Positions 1 through 11,085 of a stretch of 64,000 nt of DNA are shown here, one piece after another. A program made the position numbers and the translations under genes. Under the pieces are notes generated by a model, which ran no database searches, was not told where the DNA came from, and saw only the letters and a list, made by a program, of their open reading frames with translations. The first letter of the stretch is position 1, and the number at the start of each line of letters is the position of its first letter. The DNA comes from Woeseiaceae bacterium (GTDB lineage: Bacteria; Pseudomonadota; Gammaproteobacteria; Steroidobacterales; Woeseiaceae): NCBI GenBank assembly GCA_028280615.1, contig JANQLK010000016.1:186001-250000 (forward strand), read 5' to 3'.

Positions 1-2
1 AC

Positions 3-434
3 GTCATTTCGTTCCGGCCCGAGAAGATCCGGCACACCGTCACCGTATTCACGGACGTCGATTGCAGCTACTGTCGCCGGCTGCACGCGCAGATCGACGA
101 GTACATGGACAAGGGCATCGAAGTGCGATACCTGCTGTATCCGCGCAACGGACCGGCCTCCAATTCCTGGTCCAAGGCCGAGAACGTCTGGTGCGCGCAG
201 GATCGCAACGGTGCGCTGACGGCGGCCAAGGCCGACCAGGCGTTCGAGTCCAATGAGTGCGACGCCTCGATCGTGCAGGACCACTACGTGCTGGGCCGCG
301 AGGTCGGCCTGTCCGGCACGCCCGCGATCGTGCTCGAGGACGGCACGCTGATCAGCGGCTACATGCCGCCGGAGCAGTTGGCTCGTACGCTGGAGCCCGA
401 AGATTCGGAAAGCGGCGGCGACGCCGGCAACTAG
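3..434 (+). CDS. DsbC/DsbG-like thiol:disulfide isomerase, C-terminal part
   Basis: Open from the left window edge, so the N-terminus (signal peptide and dimerisation domain) is missing. The visible part is a thioredoxin fold: a VTVFTDVDCSYCRRLH segment with the redox motif CSYC (DsbC usually has CGYC), and the cis-proline loop as SGTPAIVLEDG about 75 residues later. DsbC acts in the periplasm to reshuffle wrong disulfides. The CXXC, cis-Pro and the two further cysteines between them fit DsbC better than DsbA. A DsbG-type or other thioredoxin-fold isomerase is possible because the diagnostic N-terminal domain lies outside the window. The protein ends in a short acidic, Gly-rich tail. Confidence 0.8.
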   Translation, partial: VISFRPEKIRHTVTVFTDVDCSYCRRLHAQIDEYMDKGIEVRYLLYPRNGPASNSWSKAENVWCAQDRNGALTAAKADQAFESNECDASIVQDHYVLGREVGLSGTPAIVLEDGTLISGYMPPEQLARTLEPEDSESGGDAGN

Positions 435-487
435 CGTCGTCCGACTGATTCGCTGAACGCGCGCATGAGCCGCGACGGTCGCGGCAC

Positions 488-1033
488 CTACAGGCGGGCG
501 CGCCGGAGTTCGTGAATGTGCACGCCGTGGTTCTCGCCGCGATCCCTGAAGTACATCTCCAGCGCGTAGCGGCCGCTCTTGAAGGCCAGTTCGTCCCAGG
601 GAATTTCGTCCTCGGCGAACAGCTTCGATTCGAGGCTCTCGCTGCCCACGCCGAAGCCGCCCCTGACCTTGCCCGTGAAGAACAGGTGAACCTGCCCGGC
701 GTGCACGACATCGACGGACGCGAACAGGTGGCCGATCTCGATTTGTGCGCAGGCCTCCTCGAGCGTTTCCCGGGCCGCGCCCTCGGCAAGCGATTCGCCG
801 AGCTCCATGAAGCCGGCCGGCACGGTCCAGTAGCCGTAGCGAGGCTCGATCGCCCGTTTGCACAGCAGTACCTTGCCGTCCTGTTCGGCGACGCAGCCGA
901 CGACGACCAGCGGATTCTGGTAGTGGATCGTATCGCAGCGCCGGCATACCCAGCGTTCGCGGTTGTCGTTGTCCGGAATCGAACGAACGACCTCCGCGCC
1001 GCAGCGCGGGCAGTATTTCATCGCTGGAAGCAT
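488..1033 (-). CDS. Zinc-ribbon Nudix hydrolase
   Basis: 181 residues. An N-terminal zinc ribbon (KYCPRCG about residues 7-12 and a second CRRC knuckle about 25 residues later) precedes a Nudix fold. The Nudix box is GFMELGESLAEGAARETLEE followed by AC, which fits G-X5-E-X7-RE-U-X-EE except that the final Gly is Cys. The family hydrolyses nucleoside diphosphate-linked compounds; this domain order is found in COG1051-type ADP-ribose or NAD-like pyrophosphatases. The substrate cannot be told. A start four residues later (1021) is equally possible and begins directly at the zinc ribbon. It is convergent with the DsbC-like gene and lies next to tRNA-Leu. Confidence 0.85.
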   Translation of the reverse strand: MLPAMKYCPRCGAEVVRSIPDNDNRERWVCRRCDTIHYQNPLVVVGCVAEQDGKVLLCKRAIEPRYGYWTVPAGFMELGESLAEGAARETLEEACAQIEIGHLFASVDVVHAGQVHLFFTGKVRGGFGVGSESLESKLFAEDEIPWDELAFKSGRYALEMYFRDRGENHGVHIHELRRARL

Positions 1034-1062
1034 ATAGACGCCTAGGCAGAGTTTCCCTGGCC

Positions 1063-1149
<87 letters not shown>

Positions 1150-1288
1150 TCGGTTGAGGTTTCGTGGCGGCCGAGGGCCGCGCGGCGCTAGTATAGGCGG
1201 GGAATTGCGCCGCCGCTACAGGCACTCGCGCGATACCGGACAGCATTTTGCGACGCTTTCGCCCGCATCGGCATCTACGGGGCGTGAC

Positions 1289-1888
1289 ATGAGCAAGTTC
1301 GCCGACATCGAGATCGACCAAGCGATCGTCAAGCGGGCGGCGCGCGGTGACGCGCGCGCGCACGAGATCATCTATCGCGCATTCTCGACGCCGGTCTACT
1401 CGCTTTGCCTCCGGTTTACCAAGGTGCCGGCGCATGCCGAAGATCTCACCCAGGAGACCTTCATGGAAATCATGCGCTCGATTGCGAAGTTCCGCGGCGA
1501 GGCGGCGCTGGGAAGCTGGATACGCCGCATAGCAGTCACGAAGTCGCTCATGTTCCTGCGCTCCGCGTGGACCAGCCGCGGCAACTCGCTGGCCGAGGGC
1601 TTCGACGACGTCACGCCGGGCGATGCGCTCAGTCACGGCATTAGCCGACATCCGGACGACGCGATGGATCTGGATTCGGCGCTGGCCAACCTGTCGGACG
1701 TCAGCAGGGCCGTTGTATGGCTCCACGACGTCGAGGGCTTCACGCACAAGGAGATCGCGGAGTTCATGGGCAAGACGGAGAGCTTTTCCAAATCGCAGCT
1801 ATCGCGCGCCTACCAGAGGCTGAAGCCGATGCTGACATGCAATGACCTGCTGCCCGGTACGGATGGCGCAGCGGCAAGGAGTTACTGA
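1289..1888 (+). CDS. ECF-type RNA polymerase sigma factor
   Basis: 199 residues from the ATG at 1289 (MSKFADIEID); the frame is open upstream, but that part is low-quality sequence covering the tRNA-Leu and its flank. Region 2 appears as AEDLTQETFMEIMRSIAKFR followed by SWIRRIAVTKSLMFLR. Region 4 appears near the C-terminus as a helix-turn-helix (FTHKEIAEFMG...SQLSRAYQRLK). These place it in the sigma-70 ECF group. The next gene starts 2 nt after its stop and encodes a membrane protein, then comes an exported PDZ protein, so the three are probably one envelope-responsive unit. No target promoter can be named. Confidence 0.88.
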   Translation: MSKFADIEIDQAIVKRAARGDARAHEIIYRAFSTPVYSLCLRFTKVPAHAEDLTQETFMEIMRSIAKFRGEAALGSWIRRIAVTKSLMFLRSAWTSRGNSLAEGFDDVTPGDALSHGISRHPDDAMDLDSALANLSDVSRAVVWLHDVEGFTHKEIAEFMGKTESFSKSQLSRAYQRLKPMLTCNDLLPGTDGAAARSY

Positions 1889-1890
1889 CG

Positions 1891-2490
1891 ATGAGTCGGG
1901 ACGGGAAGGACGAAGAAATGATTTACGGATTAACCGCAGACGAGCGGGGCGCCCTGACGCGCGGGCTCAACGATCTGCCCGAAACGATGCCGCCCCGCGC
2001 GGTCTGGCACCGTATCCGCGAGCAGGCTGACGCGGAAGGGCTGATCAGGACGCCGCGATCGCGCCGGCCCTCGACCTGGTACGTACCGGGCGGCATCGCC
2101 GCGATGTTCCTGATGGCAGCGCTGATCGTGCCGCGGCTTACGCCGGTCGACGACGCGACGTTGGTCGACAACGCGACGTATCCGGTCGTGCCGAGCAACG
2201 CGCCGACCAACACCGTGGAGGTGAGTGCGCTGACGGCCTTGCAGGTCGAATCCCGGCAGCTCGAGCGCGACCTCCGTTCGCTGCCCGAGCAGCCCAATGT
2301 CGTGCGCGCCGGCACGCAGGCAACGATCCTCGAGCTCGAGGACCGCATTGCCGCAATCGACTACCAGCTGAGCGATCCGGAGACTCGGCTGAGCCCCGAG
2401 GACGAGGAGGTTTTCTGGCGCGAGCGCGTCAGGCTGATGAAGCTGCTGGTGGGCTTGCGCTATGCGCAGACCCAGCGGACGGCGTTCTAG
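1891..2490 (+). CDS. Membrane-anchored partner of the ECF sigma factor (putative anti-sigma)
   Basis: 199 residues, starting 2 nt after the sigma gene and so probably translationally coupled. It has a soluble N-terminal part of about 60 residues, one membrane segment (WYVPGGIAAMFLMAALIVP, about residues 68-86), then a periplasmic part rich in charged heptad-like sequence (LQVESRQLERDLRSL, ILELEDRIAAIDYQL), likely coiled coil. This topology and its position suit an anti-sigma factor, but there is no HXXXCXXC zinc motif and no family was recognised from sequence. An internal ATG at 1918 (MIYGLTADERG) is an alternative start. Confidence 0.6.
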   Translation: MSRDGKDEEMIYGLTADERGALTRGLNDLPETMPPRAVWHRIREQADAEGLIRTPRSRRPSTWYVPGGIAAMFLMAALIVPRLTPVDDATLVDNATYPVVPSNAPTNTVEVSALTALQVESRQLERDLRSLPEQPNVVRAGTQATILELEDRIAAIDYQLSDPETRLSPEDEEVFWRERVRLMKLLVGLRYAQTQRTAF

Positions 2491-2512
2491 CGAGTTTCAG
2501 GAGTATCACGCG

Positions 2513-3550
2513 ATGAGTACACGCACCACACTGCTTGCTGTTTCAGCGGCTCTGCTGCTAAGCGGGCAGGCGATTGCGCAGTCGGACGACGAGCAGCTCG
2601 CCCGGGAGTTCGAGCGGCGCGAGGCCGAGGCGGCACAGGCGATGCGCGAGGCCGAACGGCAGCTCGAGGAAGCCGCGCGGCGCATTGCGAAACTCAGCAA
2701 CGAGCGTCTGGGGACGCTGGGCGAGGCCGAGCGCTGGGCAATGCTCGAGAAAGACCGGCCGATGATCGGCATCAACATCGACATGGAGGTCGGCGACCTG
2801 CCGGTTGAGGGCGTTGCTATCCTGAGCATAACCCCAGGCAGCGCGGCCGATGACGGGGGCTTGAGGTCCGGCGACGTGATCACGGCAGTTGACGATACGA
2901 CGCTGGCCGCCGACTCGTCGAAGCAAGCGGCGATGAAGCTCGTGGAATTCATGAGCGGCGTCGAGGCCGGCGAAGCAATCGACATCGAGTACCTGCGCGA
3001 CGGCAAGGTCGGCCGGATCGAGGTCGAACCGCGCGTCATGGACATGCACGCGAAGCTGTACACGGGCAGCGCCGGCACGCTTCAGCCGAAGATCGTGCTA
3101 TCGCCCGGCGAGGCGCAGACCTTCTCGTTTACGTTCGGCGGCTGGCGCGGCGGCTGGGGCGACATGGAACTCGTCGAATTGAGCGAGGAACTCGGACGCT
3201 ATTTCGGCACGGACCGGGGTCTGCTCGTGATCAGCGCACCCAAATCGAACGCATTTCAACTCCGGGACGGCGACGTCATTCAGAGCATCGACGGTCGCGA
3301 CCCGACGTCGGTCAGTCACTGCATGCGCATTCTGACGTCGTATCAGCCCGGCGAAAAGCTCAAGCTCGCCATCATGCGCGACCGAAAGGAGCAAACCATC
3401 GAGGTGGAGGTGCCCGACGACCGGACGAGCTGGCTCGGGCCGTCGCTGCCGATCAGCCCGCTGCCGGCAATGCCGCCGCTGCCGGTCAAACCGGTGCTGG
3501 CACCCCTGCCGCCCGTTGCGCCAGTGCCGAATTGCGAGCAGCGGACCTGA
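2513..3550 (+). CDS. Exported protein with two PDZ domains
   Basis: 345 residues from the ATG at 2513, preceded by an AGGAG ribosome site. A signal peptide (TLLAVSAALLLSGQAIAQ) is followed by a charged coiled-coil region (about residues 24-75, repeated EAE and RE patterns). The first PDZ-like domain is about residues 80-175 (AILSITPGSAADDGGLRSGD), the second about 235-305 (SNAFQLRDGDVIQSIDGRDP). The tail is proline-rich (PLPAMPPLPVKPVLAPLPP). No protease triad is visible, so it is not a DegS/HtrA-type protease. It follows the sigma/anti-sigma-like pair by 22 nt and may be a periplasmic sensor or effector of that unit; this role is inferred. Confidence 0.75.
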   Translation: MSTRTTLLAVSAALLLSGQAIAQSDDEQLAREFERREAEAAQAMREAERQLEEAARRIAKLSNERLGTLGEAERWAMLEKDRPMIGINIDMEVGDLPVEGVAILSITPGSAADDGGLRSGDVITAVDDTTLAADSSKQAAMKLVEFMSGVEAGEAIDIEYLRDGKVGRIEVEPRVMDMHAKLYTGSAGTLQPKIVLSPGEAQTFSFTFGGWRGGWGDMELVELSEELGRYFGTDRGLLVISAPKSNAFQLRDGDVIQSIDGRDPTSVSHCMRILTSYQPGEKLKLAIMRDRKEQTIEVEVPDDRTSWLGPSLPISPLPAMPPLPVKPVLAPLPPVAPVPNCEQRT

Positions 3551-3604
3551 CGTTCGACAACGGCGGGCCCCGCACGCGAGTCGTGCTCTGCTACCCTTCG
3601 CCGG

Positions 3605-5754
<2,150 letters not shown>

Positions 5755-5770
5755 ATTCCCCCGAGCCGCC

Positions 5771-5796
5771 CACAGTCTATAGACCTGTGCGATAAT
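5771..5796 (+). promoter_or_regulatory. Possible promoter region of yajC-secDF
   Basis: The tgt-yajC gap contains a near-palindrome (CACAGTCTATAGACCTGTG, 5771-5789) placed directly before GATAAT (5791-5796), which resembles a -10 hexamer. No good -35 is seen at the usual spacing, so the palindrome could be an activator or repressor site. The call rests on pattern only. Confidence 0.25.
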
Positions 5797-5864
5797 ACCG
5801 CGCTTTTCCGGCCCGCCAGCCGGCGCAGCGCCGATCACACTTGGGTTCGCCCTCGGGAATAGCA

Positions 5865-6188
5865 ATGGACTTCTTCATAAGCAACGCCTACGCGCAGGGC
5901 GCGCAGCAGGCCGATCCGTTCAGCTTCTTGCTGCCGATGCTCATCATCTTCGGTGCGTTTTACTTCATCCTGATCCGACCGAACAACAAGAAGCAGAAGG
6001 CTCACGCCGAACTCGTCGCGAGCCTCAAAACCGGTGACGAGGTGCTGACCGCCGGCGGTATTCTCGGCACGATCACCGACGTGACCGAACACTACGTCGC
6101 CGTCGAGGTCGGTGAGAACACGGTCATCAAGATGCAGAAAGCGAGCATCTCGCAGGTTGTGCCGAAGGGCACGGTCAGCGCGGCCTGA
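5865..6188 (+). CDS. yajC: Preprotein translocase subunit YajC
   Basis: 107 residues from the ATG at 5865. One membrane helix near the N-terminus (SFLLPMLIIFGAFYFILIRP) is followed by the family motif RPNNKKQKAHAEL and GDEVLTAGGILGTI. YajC is a small inner-membrane partner of SecDF. A TTG codon 24 nt upstream is in frame but gives no conserved extension. The protein continues the queA-tgt-yajC-secD-secF order. Confidence 0.97.
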   Translation: MDFFISNAYAQGAQQADPFSFLLPMLIIFGAFYFILIRPNNKKQKAHAELVASLKTGDEVLTAGGILGTITDVTEHYVAVEVGENTVIKMQKASISQVVPKGTVSAA

Positions 6189-6207
6189 ACCGGATCGGTC
6201 GCAATCG

Positions 6208-8016
6208 ATGAACAGGTATCCTGCGTGGCTGAACGCGATCGTTCTGATGATCGTTGCCGGAGGCGTCCTGCTGGCGCTGCCGAATATCTACGGCCGTGCG
6301 CCGGCCGTGCAGCTCGCAAGCGAAGAGGCGGCGCTGGACACGAGGCTCGACGAGTTCGTTCGGGTCGTCGAAAACGCCGGTATCGAGCCCGAGGCCGCCT
6401 ACATCCAGGACGGCCGCGCCGTCATTCGATTCGCTGACGGCAACGACCAGGACCGGGCCAGCCAGCTACTCCGGACGAGCTACGATCGCGAGCTCGGCGT
6501 CGCGTCGACGCTCGCGCCGAAGACCCCGGCCTGGATTCGCGCGCTGGGCCTGAGCCCGATGAGCCTGGGCCTCGACCTGCGCGGCGGCGTCCACGTGCTG
6601 CTCGAAGTGGATATGCAGGCGGCCGTCGCGACCCGTCTCGAGCTCTACGTCCAGGACTTCGACGACCGACTGCGCGATGCGCGTATCCGCCACAGGGCCG
6701 AGAGCAACGGCAACGTCGTCAACGTCCGGCTGCAGACCGAGGCCGACATGGAGGAGGCGCGGCGCATCATCCGCGCATCGGATCCTGACGTGTTGATCAG
6801 CACGGGCGCCGACGGCCGGTCGCTCAACGTGCGCATGACCGAAGAGCAGATCAAGGCGCGCGAGGACCTCGCCATCGAGCAGAACGTCACGACGCTGCGC
6901 AACCGCGTCAACCAGCTGGGCGTCGCCGAGCCCATCGTGCAACGCCAGGGCGTCGACCGGATCGTGGTCCAGCTGCCCGGCGTCGACGACCCCAACGCCA
7001 TCGTCGACATCCTCGGCGCAACCGCGACAATCGAGTTCCGGCTCGTCGATACGACCGGCGACGAGCCCGGTTCCAGGCGCTACCCGGGCCGCGGCAACGA
7101 GCCTGGCGCCATTCTCAAGCGCAAGGTGATCGCGTCGGGCGACCAAATCGTCGACGCGGAGTCTGGATTCTCGTCGGAAGGCCAGCCTGCCGTGTTCATC
7201 AAACTCGATTCGGCGGGCGGCGAGAGCATGCTCGAGACGACGCAGAGCAATCTGCAAAAGCCCATGTCCACGGTGTTCATCGAGAGCGAGCGTCAGACCT
7301 ACGAGCGCGACGGCGAGCTCGTGTCGCGCATCATGACGACCGAGGAGATCATCAGCACGGCGACGATTCAGGGCGTATTCAAGAACAACTTCCAGATCAC
7401 CGGACTGACGCCGGCCGAAGCGCGCGAACTGGCGCTACTGCTGCGGGCCGGCGCGCTGGCAGCGCCCGTCTACATCATCGACGAACGGTCGATCGGTGCG
7501 ACGCTCGGCGATCTCAACATCGAACGCGGCTTCAACGCCATCAAGGTCGGCTTCCTGGCAGTCATCGTATTCATGGCGATCTACTACCGCTGGTTCGGCA
7601 TGATCGCCAACCTGGCGCTGTTGTCGAACCTCGTGTTCATCGTCGCGGCGCTGTCGCTGCTGCAGGCCTCGCTGACGCTCCCGGGCATCGCCGGCATCGT
7701 GCTCACGGTCGGTATGGCCGTGGACGCGAACGTCCTGATCTTCGAGCGAATACGCGAGGAGCTCTCGGCCGGATCCGCCGTGCAGTCGGCCATCGATTCC
7801 GGTTACGAGAAAGCGCTGTCGTCGATTGCCGATGCCAACATCACGACGCTGATCGCGGCGATCGTTCTGTTCGCCTTCGGCACGGGTCCGATCAAGGGCT
7901 TCGCAATCACGCTGTCGCTCGGCATCGTCACTTCGATGTTCACTGCGATCGTCGGCACGCGCACGGTCGTAAACCTGGCGTTCGGCGGCCGCCGGCTCAA
8001 GACCCTTCCCGTGTGA
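6208..8016 (+). CDS. secD: Protein translocase subunit SecD
   Basis: 602 residues from the ATG at 6208. N-terminal membrane helix (LNAIVLMIVAGGVLLALP), the D1 signature LGLDLRGGVHVLLEVD about residue 120, a large periplasmic domain (NRVNQLGVAEPIVQRQG), then the C-terminal RND-like membrane block starting about residue 440 (GAL.APVYIIDERSIGATLG) with GMAVDANVLIFERIREEL, the family proton-relay segment. SecD works with SecF to pull exported proteins across using the proton gradient. It lies 19 nt after yajC and 7 nt before secF. Confidence 0.98.
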   Translation: MNRYPAWLNAIVLMIVAGGVLLALPNIYGRAPAVQLASEEAALDTRLDEFVRVVENAGIEPEAAYIQDGRAVIRFADGNDQDRASQLLRTSYDRELGVASTLAPKTPAWIRALGLSPMSLGLDLRGGVHVLLEVDMQAAVATRLELYVQDFDDRLRDARIRHRAESNGNVVNVRLQTEADMEEARRIIRASDPDVLISTGADGRSLNVRMTEEQIKAREDLAIEQNVTTLRNRVNQLGVAEPIVQRQGVDRIVVQLPGVDDPNAIVDILGATATIEFRLVDTTGDEPGSRRYPGRGNEPGAILKRKVIASGDQIVDAESGFSSEGQPAVFIKLDSAGGESMLETTQSNLQKPMSTVFIESERQTYERDGELVSRIMTTEEIISTATIQGVFKNNFQITGLTPAEARELALLLRAGALAAPVYIIDERSIGATLGDLNIERGFNAIKVGFLAVIVFMAIYYRWFGMIANLALLSNLVFIVAALSLLQASLTLPGIAGIVLTVGMAVDANVLIFERIREELSAGSAVQSAIDSGYEKALSSIADANITTLIAAIVLFAFGTGPIKGFAITLSLGIVTSMFTAIVGTRTVVNLAFGGRRLKTLPV

Positions 8017-8023
8017 GGCCCGT

Positions 8024-8968
8024 ATGTTCCGCCTGATCAAGGACAAGACAGAGATCAACTTCCTGGGCCGATCGCGCCGCAGGGCCGCGCTTGCCGTCTC
8101 GGTCGTACTCGTCGTCGCATCGATAGGCTCGCTCGCGACGCGCGGACTGCAATTCGGCATCGACTTCACGGGCGGTATCCTGCTCGAACTCGCCTACAGC
8201 GAGGTCGCCGACATCGAAGGCATTCGCGCGAACCTCGCCGCCGACGGCTTCGACGATGCGCAGGTCCAGCAGTTCGGGCCGGACACCGATGTTCTCGTCC
8301 GGCTGCCGCCGCAGGGCGACGTCGAGACCTCGGACCTCCGGGAGCAATTGGAGGCGACGCTTGCGCGGGAAGCCGGCGGCGTCGAGGTCCGCCGTCTCGA
8401 GAGCGTGAGTCCGCAGGTTGGCGAGGAGCTCGCGGAGCAGGGCGGACTCGCGATGCTGTTCGCGCTGCTCATGATCTTCGCTTACGTCATGTTCCGTTTC
8501 CAGTGGAAGTTCGCCGCGGGCGCCGTGGCGGCCCTGGCGCACGACGTCATCGTGACGGTCGGCTTCTTCTCGATTTTCGCGCTGCCCTTCGACCTGACCG
8601 TCGTCGCGGCCGTCCTCGCCGTGATCGGTTATTCGCTCAACGATACGGTCGTCGCGTTCGACCGGATTCGCGAGAATTTCTTCAAGCTGCGCGGCAAGAC
8701 CGCCGAAGAGGCGATGAACGTATCGATCAACGAGATGCTCGCGCGCACCCTGATCACGGGCCTGACCACGTTGCTCGTGCTCGTTGCCCTGTTGACGCTC
8801 GGCGGTGAATCGATCGCGCCGTTCTCCATCGCGCTGATCGTCGGCATCATCGTCGGTACCTATTCGTCGATTTACACGGCGAGCGCGACGGCGCTGCTGC
8901 TGGGTGTCAACCAGCAGGATCTCATCGAGCCCGTCAAGGACCCGGACCTCGTGGACGACCTGCCGTGA
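8024..8968 (+). CDS. secF: Protein translocase subunit SecF
   Basis: 314 residues, usual length. Signature segments are GLQFGIDFTGGILLEL near the N-terminus and IGYSLNDTVVAFDRIREN in the fourth membrane helix, with six hydrophobic segments in all. It forms the SecDF complex with the upstream gene. Its stop overlaps the GTG start of the PLP enzyme that follows, so that gene is probably on the same message although it has no link to secretion. Confidence 0.98.
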   Translation: MFRLIKDKTEINFLGRSRRRAALAVSVVLVVASIGSLATRGLQFGIDFTGGILLELAYSEVADIEGIRANLAADGFDDAQVQQFGPDTDVLVRLPPQGDVETSDLREQLEATLAREAGGVEVRRLESVSPQVGEELAEQGGLAMLFALLMIFAYVMFRFQWKFAAGAVAALAHDVIVTVGFFSIFALPFDLTVVAAVLAVIGYSLNDTVVAFDRIRENFFKLRGKTAEEAMNVSINEMLARTLITGLTTLLVLVALLTLGGESIAPFSIALIVGIIVGTYSSIYTASATALLLGVNQQDLIEPVKDPDLVDDLP

Positions 8969-10170
8969 GCGACGGCGACGGGACGGGCAAAACCGGAAGC
9001 CGGACCCTCGCGATTCACGCCGGGGACGACCATGGCCGCGGCAATCGTCCGTCGGCGCCCGACATCGTCATGTCGAGCACCTTCGTCGTCGATCAGCAGG
9101 TCGGGTTTTCGGCCAACAACCTCACCGACGACACGCCGTGGATGTACACGCGCTGGGGGAACCCGACGACGGCCGAGCTGGAGGCGAAACTCGCGGCGCT
9201 CGAAGGCGCGGAGGCAGGTCTAGCCTTCGCCACGGGCATGGCCGCGACGACCGCGCTCCTGTTCCACGTCCTCGGCAAGGGCGACCACCTCGTGATGGCG
9301 AATACCAACTATCCCGGTACGGCCGAGTTCGCGCGCGAAACGCTCGGCCGCTACGGGGTCGAGCTGACTACGGTCAACACGACGAGTCTCGACAAGCTGC
9401 GCCAGGCGATGCGGCCGGAGACGCGCCTCGTGTGGCTCGAAACGCCGTCCAATCCGCTGTTGCGCATCGCCGACATCGCCGAGGCATCGGCCATTGCGAA
9501 GGAGCACGGCGCGCTGCTGGCCGTCGACTCGACGTTCGCCACGCCCGTTGCGACCCGGCCGATCGAACTCGGTGCCGATTTCGTCGTGCACTCGCTGACC
9601 AAGTTCATGGGCGGCCACGGCGACGCGATGGGCGGCTCGGTTTGCGGCAGCGCCAAACACCTGGCCGGACTGCGCAGCGAGGGGCTGTCGCACTTCGGCG
9701 GCGTCATCAGCCCGTTCAACGCCTGGCTGATCATCCGCGGACTCGCGACGCTCGAGCTGCGGATGCAGGCGCACGAGGCGAACGCGCTGGCGATCGCTGA
9801 GTTCCTCGAGGCGCATCCGAACGTGGAGCGTGTCCTGTACCCGGGCCTCGAGTCGCATCCGCAGCACGCGCTGGCCGCGAAACAGATGGACAACTACTCA
9901 GGCATGCTGTCGTTTCGCGTCGAGGATCCCGAAGCGCTGGCCGCGCGGATGATGCAGGAGCTCGAGGTGATTCACTACGCCGTGTCGCTCGGCCATCATC
10001 GAAGCCTCGTGTACCTGATGAAGACCGACGAGCTGGCGCATACGTCCTATGCGCTCGAAGGCGACGAGCTCGAGGCCTACGTAGACGCTGCCGGTGACGG
10101 CCTGTTCCGTCTGTCGGTCGGCATCGAGAACGTCGAAGACCTGATCGCCGACCTCGACCGGGTGCTGTAG
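8965..10170 (+). CDS. Cys/Met-metabolism PLP-dependent enzyme (cystathionine gamma-synthase/lyase family)
   Basis: 401 residues from a GTG overlapping the secF stop. Family hallmarks: YTRWGNPT near residue 52 (phosphate-binding Tyr and Arg), the PLP-lysine segment HSLTKFMGGHGD about residue 210, and TPSNPLLRIADI. Members include cystathionine gamma-synthase, cystathionine beta/gamma-lyase, methionine gamma-lyase and O-acyl-homoserine sulfhydrylases. The exact reaction cannot be told from sequence alone. A MetX-like acyltransferase 12 kb away could supply an O-acyl substrate if this is a synthase, but the two are not adjacent. Confidence 0.85.
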   Translation: MSDGDGTGKTGSRTLAIHAGDDHGRGNRPSAPDIVMSSTFVVDQQVGFSANNLTDDTPWMYTRWGNPTTAELEAKLAALEGAEAGLAFATGMAATTALLFHVLGKGDHLVMANTNYPGTAEFARETLGRYGVELTTVNTTSLDKLRQAMRPETRLVWLETPSNPLLRIADIAEASAIAKEHGALLAVDSTFATPVATRPIELGADFVVHSLTKFMGGHGDAMGGSVCGSAKHLAGLRSEGLSHFGGVISPFNAWLIIRGLATLELRMQAHEANALAIAEFLEAHPNVERVLYPGLESHPQHALAAKQMDNYSGMLSFRVEDPEALAARMMQELEVIHYAVSLGHHRSLVYLMKTDELAHTSYALEGDELEAYVDAAGDGLFRLSVGIENVEDLIADLDRVL

Positions 10171-10178
10171 CCGCGACG

Positions 10179-10991
10179 TCACACAGCCTCGGCCTGGTTC
10201 AGGAGTGCCTTGATCTCGCGGGTGCAGAGTCGCGCGAGGCCCGCGTAGATCTTGGGCGAGCCGCAGAGCACGTGACCGGACTCCAGGTAGTGCTCGCTAC
10301 CGTCCAGCCCGGAAACGATGCCGCCGGCCTCGCGCACGATGAGGCCGCCGGCGGCCAGGTCCCATGCAGACAGGCCGGTCTCCCAGAAGGCATCGAGGCG
10401 GCCCGCCGCCACGTAGCAGAGATCGAGCGCCGCGGCGCCGGGCCGGCGGACCCCCGACGTGTTCTTGAGCACCTTCTCGAGCATCCTGAGATAGGCGTCC
10501 ATCGGGTGGTCGGCCGTGCGGAACGGGAATCCCGTGCCGATCAGCGAATGCTCGAGCTGGGCCTGGCCGCTGACCCGGATGCGCCGGCCATCGAGCTGTG
10601 CGCCTTCGCCTTTCGAGGCCGTGAAGAGTTCCTGGCGCAATGGATCGTAAACGACCGCGTGCTCGACGCGGCCCTTCACCTGCACGCCGATCGAGACGCA
10701 GAACTGCGGAAAGCCGTGCAGGAAGTTGGTCGTTCCGTCCAGCGGGTCGATGATCCATACGTGATCGGACTCGCCCGTTACGCCGGATTCCTCGGCGAGG
10801 AACGCGTGATCCGGGTAGTGCTTTTGCACGGTCCTGATCACTGCTTCCTCGGCTGCCAGGTCCGCATCGCTCACGAAATCGTTGAGGCCTTTCTGCTCGA
10901 CCTTGAGCTTATGCGGCGCCGCCAGCTTGCGAACCAGCGTGTTGCCGGCGCTGCGGGCCGCCATGATGGCCACATTGAGCAATGCGTGCAT
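10179..10991 (-). CDS. suhB: Inositol-1-monophosphatase SuhB
   Basis: 270 residues from the ATG at 10991 (MHALLNVAIMAARSAGN), matching SuhB length; the longer open frame overlaps the trmJ promoter region. Metal-binding motifs of the family are complete: AEESG (Glu), WIIDPLDGTTNF (Asp-Asp) and AWDLAAGGLIVREAGG (distal Asp). SuhB dephosphorylates inositol phosphates and in E. coli also joins the rRNA antitermination complex. It is transcribed divergently from trmJ. Confidence 0.95.
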   Translation of the reverse strand: MHALLNVAIMAARSAGNTLVRKLAAPHKLKVEQKGLNDFVSDADLAAEEAVIRTVQKHYPDHAFLAEESGVTGESDHVWIIDPLDGTTNFLHGFPQFCVSIGVQVKGRVEHAVVYDPLRQELFTASKGEGAQLDGRRIRVSGQAQLEHSLIGTGFPFRTADHPMDAYLRMLEKVLKNTSGVRRPGAAALDLCYVAAGRLDAFWETGLSAWDLAAGGLIVREAGGIVSGLDGSEHYLESGHVLCGSPKIYAGLARLCTREIKALLNQAEAV

Positions 10992-11085
10992 GAGGGAATC
11001 CGGTGATGAGAAAGAACGATCGGGCGGTTCGGCCAAGCGCGGCCGGAGCGGTAGAATACCGGACTTTGAACCGGCCAAGAAGCCC

